Source: Oscillospiraceae bacterium UBA3851 (GTDB lineage: Bacteria > Bacillota > Clostridia > Oscillospirales > Oscillospiraceae). From it: 9,290 nucleotides of DNA. The position numbers were made by a program, and so were the translations under genes. The stretch is taken from assembly GCA_002392625.1 (NCBI GenBank), contig DGHJ01000029.1, positions 7,867-17,156 on the forward strand, read 5' to 3'. Below the pieces are notes generated by a model. It saw only the letters and a program-made list of their open reading frames with translations, searched no databases and had not been told where the DNA came from. Positions 6,199 through 9,290 of this stretch are shown here, one piece after another; the first letter of the stretch is position 1; each line of letters begins with the position of its first letter.

Positions 6199-8546
6199 AG
6201 CACACCGTTTGGGACGCGTTTCCCCGCTGGATGCTGACCTGGCTGATCTGCCTCGCCCTGGATCTGGGCGTTGGCACGCTGCTGCACGTGGACGGCCGCT
6301 GGTGGCTGGCAGCGCTGGTGCTGCTGGTTTGGTGCGCCGCCCTGGCCGTTACGGAATATTTCGGCAGCTCGTGGGCCATGCTGGCGCCCTGGGCCGTTGC
6401 CGTTGGCCTGACCGTGCTGCTCTCCGACAGAGGGCTGCTGGCAGAAACAGCTTTGACCGCCGTTTCCCGCACGGGCGTTACCGGCTGGTACGGGGAGCTG
6501 TTGCTGCTGCTTCTCGGCGCCACGGCCGCGCTGTTATTTTCGGTCCTGCTGCGCCACTACGAGTGGCGCCTTGCGCTGAGCCTGGCCTGGGCCGCCATCT
6601 GGATCACGGCAGCGCTGTGCGAATGGACCCTACCCCGTCTGGTCCCGGCGGCCATGCTCCCTCTTCTGCTGCTGACCGCTATCGAGACGGGCCGCCGACT
6701 TCGGTACCAGCCGGAGGCGGAGGCTGCGGGCGTGCAGCAGCGTACGCTGCTGCTGGCGCTGCTGCCCACGGTGCTGCTGCTGATGCTGCTGCCCACGTCC
6801 CCAAAGCCGTACGGCTATCCGCTGGTACACGCCATCATAGACAAGGTGGACAGGCTGTGGCAAGGGGCGGAAAACGCCATGTACTATCGAGATCGAGGGC
6901 AGCAGCAGTTCGGCCTGAGCTTCAACGGCATATCCGATCAGGCCCAGGTGAGCCAGGGCGTTGAAAAAAAGGACGCCGGCATCATCTATGCGCTGCCCGG
7001 CGAGGCGCCCTACGGCGCCACGTACCTCTTCGGCAACGCCTGGGACCGCTTCGACGGGCAGCGCTGGAGCACCACGCTGGAGCCAGAGGCGGCCGAGCTT
7101 CTCAACTGGAAGCTGGACTCCGCCGAGCACATCTTTGCTCTATGGCGCCAGCTTGGCGCAGAACGGGCCGGGGAATTTACGGACTACTTCCGCAGAAACA
7201 ACGTCTATCTGAACTGCCGCAACCTGAACGTTCGCACCATGTTCTCCGTGATGAACGCCACCCACATCCACACCGATGACGAGCGTTACCCCTACGCCGA
7301 CACGCCTACCGGCATCCTGTTCGACTACACTCAAAAAAAGGAGACCTGGTATCGGATCTATTATCTGGAGTCCAACGCCCGCACCCGCGACGGGCTGATC
7401 GCCGCCTCGGAGGGAACGGAATACGATGCGGAGTCCCACAGCTCCGTTTGGCGCCGGGTGATGCAGGACTTCTACGGCCGGTTCCATTCGGATCTGCCGG
7501 ACGACGTGAATCTGGAGGGTATTCTTGCCCGGCGAACGGAGCTGATCCGCAGCGTCTATCTGGACACGACAGGCGTTTCGGACCGGGCTGCCGATCTGGC
7601 GAAGGAGATCACCGCGGACTGCAGCAGCGACTATGAGCGCCTCAACGCCATTGCCGCCTATCTGCAGGCCAATTACGCCTATACCCTGGAGCCGGAGCCG
7701 GCGCCGGAGGGGGAGAATTTCCTCGACTGGCTGCTGTTTGAGCGCCGGGAGGGCTACTGTGCCTGGTACGCCACCGCCGCCGTGCTGATGGCCCGCAGCG
7801 TGGGCGTGCCCGCCCGGTACGTACAGGGCTACCTGTGCAGCGAGATGCAGAGCGACGTATACACGGTGCTGGGTGCCAAGGATGCCCACGCCTGGTGCGA
7901 GGGCTACGTGGCCGGCTACGGCTGGGTGACGGTGGAGGCGACCCCCGGCTTCGGAGGGGACGCCGCCGGCTGGCTCACCGCCGCGGAGGAGCAGGCGCTG
8001 CATCCCGACGATCCCGACGCTCCTATTCCGGGGGAGGTTTTGCCCGGCGGACAGACGGGCGATGACGATCCGCTGTCGCCGCTCAACCCGGAGGATCCGG
8101 ATAAAGATAAGGACAATGATCCCGATTCGCCCTCCGAACCCACGCCGGCGCGATCCGGCTGGCTGGCGGCTATCGTGGCGGTGGTCGTGGCTGCGGCGCT
8201 GGCTGCGGTCTGGCTCAAAATCCGGGCACGGCGGAAACGGCGCTACGCCCAGGCGACCCCCACCGAGCGGCTGCTGATGGATCTGGAGAAAATGCTGCGG
8301 GATCTGCGTGGCAAGGGCTACCCGCGTCAGCCGGAGGAAGCCATGGGCCAGTATTTTGCCCGCCTGCCCTGGCACATTCTGGTTGCCGACAAGGCAGAGG
8401 CGGAGGAGATGGCCGCCCTGTACGACCGCACCTTCTTTGCGCTCCAGGAGCCCACCGAGGAGGAGCTGGCAAAGCACCGTTCCTTCGCCGCCCGCTTCCG
8501 TCCCCGGACGCTGCGGCAATGGGTGCTTTGGTACGGCCTGCAGTAA
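6195..8546 (+). CDS. TgpA-like membrane transglutaminase-domain protein with DUF4129
   Basis: This 783-residue membrane protein starts with several hydrophobic segments (about 10-200, roughly six spans). It continues with a large extracytoplasmic region, then a transglutaminase core with GYCAWYATAAVLMARSVGVP (catalytic Cys522), AKDAHAWCEGYV (His565) and TVEATPGF (Glu581 where the third, usually Asp, residue is expected). After the core come a Pro/Asp-rich linker (about 600-650), one further membrane span (about 656-674, followed by RARRKRR) and a cytoplasmic C-terminal segment resembling DUF4129 (about 685-765). The topology puts the enzymatic domain outside the cell and the C-terminus inside, near MoxR/DUF58. 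TgpA-type proteins have been linked to cell-envelope integrity; protein cross-linking or peptidase-like activity is possible, but the substrate is unknown. The ATG at 6195 overlaps the DUF58 stop; starting at 5973 would lie inside that gene. Confidence 0.9.
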   Translation: MKHTVWDAFPRWMLTWLICLALDLGVGTLLHVDGRWWLAALVLLVWCAALAVTEYFGSSWAMLAPWAVAVGLTVLLSDRGLLAETALTAVSRTGVTGWYGELLLLLLGATAALLFSVLLRHYEWRLALSLAWAAIWITAALCEWTLPRLVPAAMLPLLLLTAIETGRRLRYQPEAEAAGVQQRTLLLALLPTVLLLMLLPTSPKPYGYPLVHAIIDKVDRLWQGAENAMYYRDRGQQQFGLSFNGISDQAQVSQGVEKKDAGIIYALPGEAPYGATYLFGNAWDRFDGQRWSTTLEPEAAELLNWKLDSAEHIFALWRQLGAERAGEFTDYFRRNNVYLNCRNLNVRTMFSVMNATHIHTDDERYPYADTPTGILFDYTQKKETWYRIYYLESNARTRDGLIAASEGTEYDAESHSSVWRRVMQDFYGRFHSDLPDDVNLEGILARRTELIRSVYLDTTGVSDRAADLAKEITADCSSDYERLNAIAAYLQANYAYTLEPEPAPEGENFLDWLLFERREGYCAWYATAAVLMARSVGVPARYVQGYLCSEMQSDVYTVLGAKDAHAWCEGYVAGYGWVTVEATPGFGGDAAGWLTAAEEQALHPDDPDAPIPGEVLPGGQTGDDDPLSPLNPEDPDKDKDNDPDSPSEPTPARSGWLAAIVAVVVAAALAAVWLKIRARRKRRYAQATPTERLLMDLEKMLRDLRGKGYPRQPEEAMGQYFARLPWHILVADKAEAEEMAALYDRTFFALQEPTEEELAKHRSFAARFRPRTLRQWVLWYGLQ

Positions 8547-8575
8547 AAGCGCATATATCCATGTTTTCACAAAGA

Positions 8576-8603
8576 GACAGCCCGGCGGACCCGCCGGGCT
8601 GTC
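8576..8603. terminator. GC-rich hairpin downstream of the transglutaminase operon
   Basis: GACAGCCCGGCG (8576-8587) pairs with CGCCGGGCTGTC (8592-8603) around a GACC loop, a perfect 12-bp GC-rich stem 30 bases after the stop codon. A T5 run (8619-8623) follows, but 15 bases beyond the stem rather than directly after it. The operon therefore probably ends here, though not with a canonical intrinsic terminator. The site may also serve the convergent acetyltransferase gene; on the minus strand only a weak TCTTTGT follows the stem. Confidence 0.65.
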
Positions 8604-8676
8604 AGACTGTCAAAGCTGTTTTTCGAGCTCGTGTCCAGCATAATGCCTGACACTGTATAAGAGTCAAGTGTTTTTC

Positions 8677-9288
8677 TCACTTTTCCTTCCGGTAAAACGA
8701 GTAATGCTGCGTTTTTTCAAAGCCGAGCTTCTCATAAAACGGGAGATCGGAAATCACATAGGCTTCCTTAGCGCCGAGCTTCTTTGTCCGGTTCAGCGCT
8801 TCCGAAAGGAGCGCTGCGGCAATGCCTTTACCGCGATAGTCAGGGATCGTGCAGACCGGCTCCACATAGGCATAGTCCGTATTTGGATGAAACCAGAGGG
8901 AGCAGTGCGATACCGGCTCTCCGGAAGGATCTGCGGCGGAAAGGCATAAGGCTTTTTTGAAATGTCTTCGGGCATGCGGAACATGGTCCAGCGAACGTTC
9001 AAACACGTCCCGGTCATCCCCATGATCAAAACCCTGCCAGAACAGCCACTCAAGAGCATCCCGATCCGCGATCTGATCCATTTCCCGGAGTCCCAATCCA
9101 TCGGGAAGGGCTGAGGGGAAGTCTCTGTCAAGGGAGAGCTCCATGATCGTCTCTTTCTGATCGATCCTCTCGAATCCGGCCTGTAAAACGGCCTGTATTT
9201 CCGCTGCGTTTTCCTGATTGATTGCGACAGCCAGCCCGGAATCGTCCTTCAGCTCCCGGTAGGCGTAGTCCAGGATCTCCGGGTACAG
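8677..9288 (-). CDS. GNAT-family N-acetyltransferase, C-terminal 203 residues, 5' end outside window
   Basis: The frame is open from the window's right edge to the TGA at 8677-8679. The C-terminal domain has the acetyl-CoA-binding motif A (VEPVCTIPDYRGKGIAAALL) and the typical end SDLPFYEKLGFEKTQHYSFY, so it is a complete GNAT fold. GNAT enzymes move an acetyl group from acetyl-CoA to an amine; the substrate cannot be predicted. The protein should not be started at the ATG at 9144. The frame continues upstream without a stop and encodes a plausible sequence (INQENAAEIQAVLQAGFERI) that looks like the end of another GNAT domain, so the gene is probably a tandem GNAT protein. By hand count on sampled lines, GC is about 48-63%, lower than in the operon to its left (about 75-78% in two sampled lines). 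Confidence 0.87.
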   Translation of the reverse strand: MYPEILDYAYRELKDDSGLAVAINQENAAEIQAVLQAGFERIDQKETIMELSLDRDFPSALPDGLGLREMDQIADRDALEWLFWQGFDHGDDRDVFERSLDHVPHARRHFKKALCLSAADPSGEPVSHCSLWFHPNTDYAYVEPVCTIPDYRGKGIAAALLSEALNRTKKLGAKEAYVISDLPFYEKLGFEKTQHYSFYRKEK

Positions 9289-9290
9289 CG

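Noticed and set aside
6759..6797. Repeated CTGCTGCCCACG within the transglutaminase gene
   Set aside because: It encodes a leucine-rich membrane segment with biased CTG codon use; two short copies do not indicate a repeat element.
7140..8570. 476-codon open frame on the minus strand opposite the transglutaminase gene
   Set aside because: Antisense of a clearly real gene with all its catalytic motifs. The composition is typical of GC-rich antisense frames, with no domain visible.
8637..8667. Minus-strand promoter-like TTGACT with TATGCT pointing towards the end of the transglutaminase gene
   Set aside because: The spacing is 19 bases, and the transcript would meet the 8576-8603 hairpin almost at once. 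No small gene or RNA can be supported.

Overview
The window looks like a chromosomal segment from a GC-rich, Gram-positive member of the Bacillota, most likely Clostridia (an Oscillospiraceae-type gut bacterium). This is an inference from protein style: a Firmicute-type Y-family polymerase paired with a YolD-like protein, a Bacillus/Clostridium-type SOS box, strong AGGAGG-like ribosome binding sites and an M42 peptidase of clostridial type. No tRNA, rRNA, CRISPR array or insertion sequence is visible. The sequence is almost fully coding. The three gaps (about 115, 195 and 130 bases) hold terminator-like hairpins or promoters.

Layout. (1) Bases 2-1751, plus strand: the 3' end of an M42-family aminopeptidase, then two overlapping membrane-protein genes, a PAP2/AUR1-like phosphatase or phosphotransferase and a YwaF/TMEM164-family protein. 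(2) A 26-bp near-perfect hairpin at 1778-1833 separates this unit from a convergent one. (3) Bases 1866-3819, minus strand: a Y-family translesion DNA polymerase followed by a YolD-like protein. They are driven by a near-consensus promoter (TTGACA-17-TATGAT), with a candidate LexA box just upstream. (4) Bases 4037-8546, plus strand: a tightly coupled operon of MoxR AAA+ ATPase, DUF58 protein and a multi-pass membrane transglutaminase (TgpA-like, with DUF4129), ending at a hairpin around 8576-8603. (5) Bases 8677-9288, minus strand: a GNAT acetyltransferase that runs off the right edge; its beginning is outside the window.

How the genes fit together. The PAP2-TMEM164 pair suggests a membrane-lipid head-group or acyl-chain remodelling module. 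The bacterial TMEM164 homologue keeps the Cys/His pair reported as essential in the human acyltransferase. The polymerase-YolD pair is a DNA-damage tolerance cassette. MoxR, DUF58 and the transglutaminase form a widespread but poorly understood membrane module, in which the ATPase presumably acts on a vWA-like DUF58 partner and a surface-exposed transglutaminase-fold enzyme. Each family is known. I found no clear evidence of a wholly new system. The most interesting items are the lipid pair, the SOS-type control region and the unusually long hairpin.
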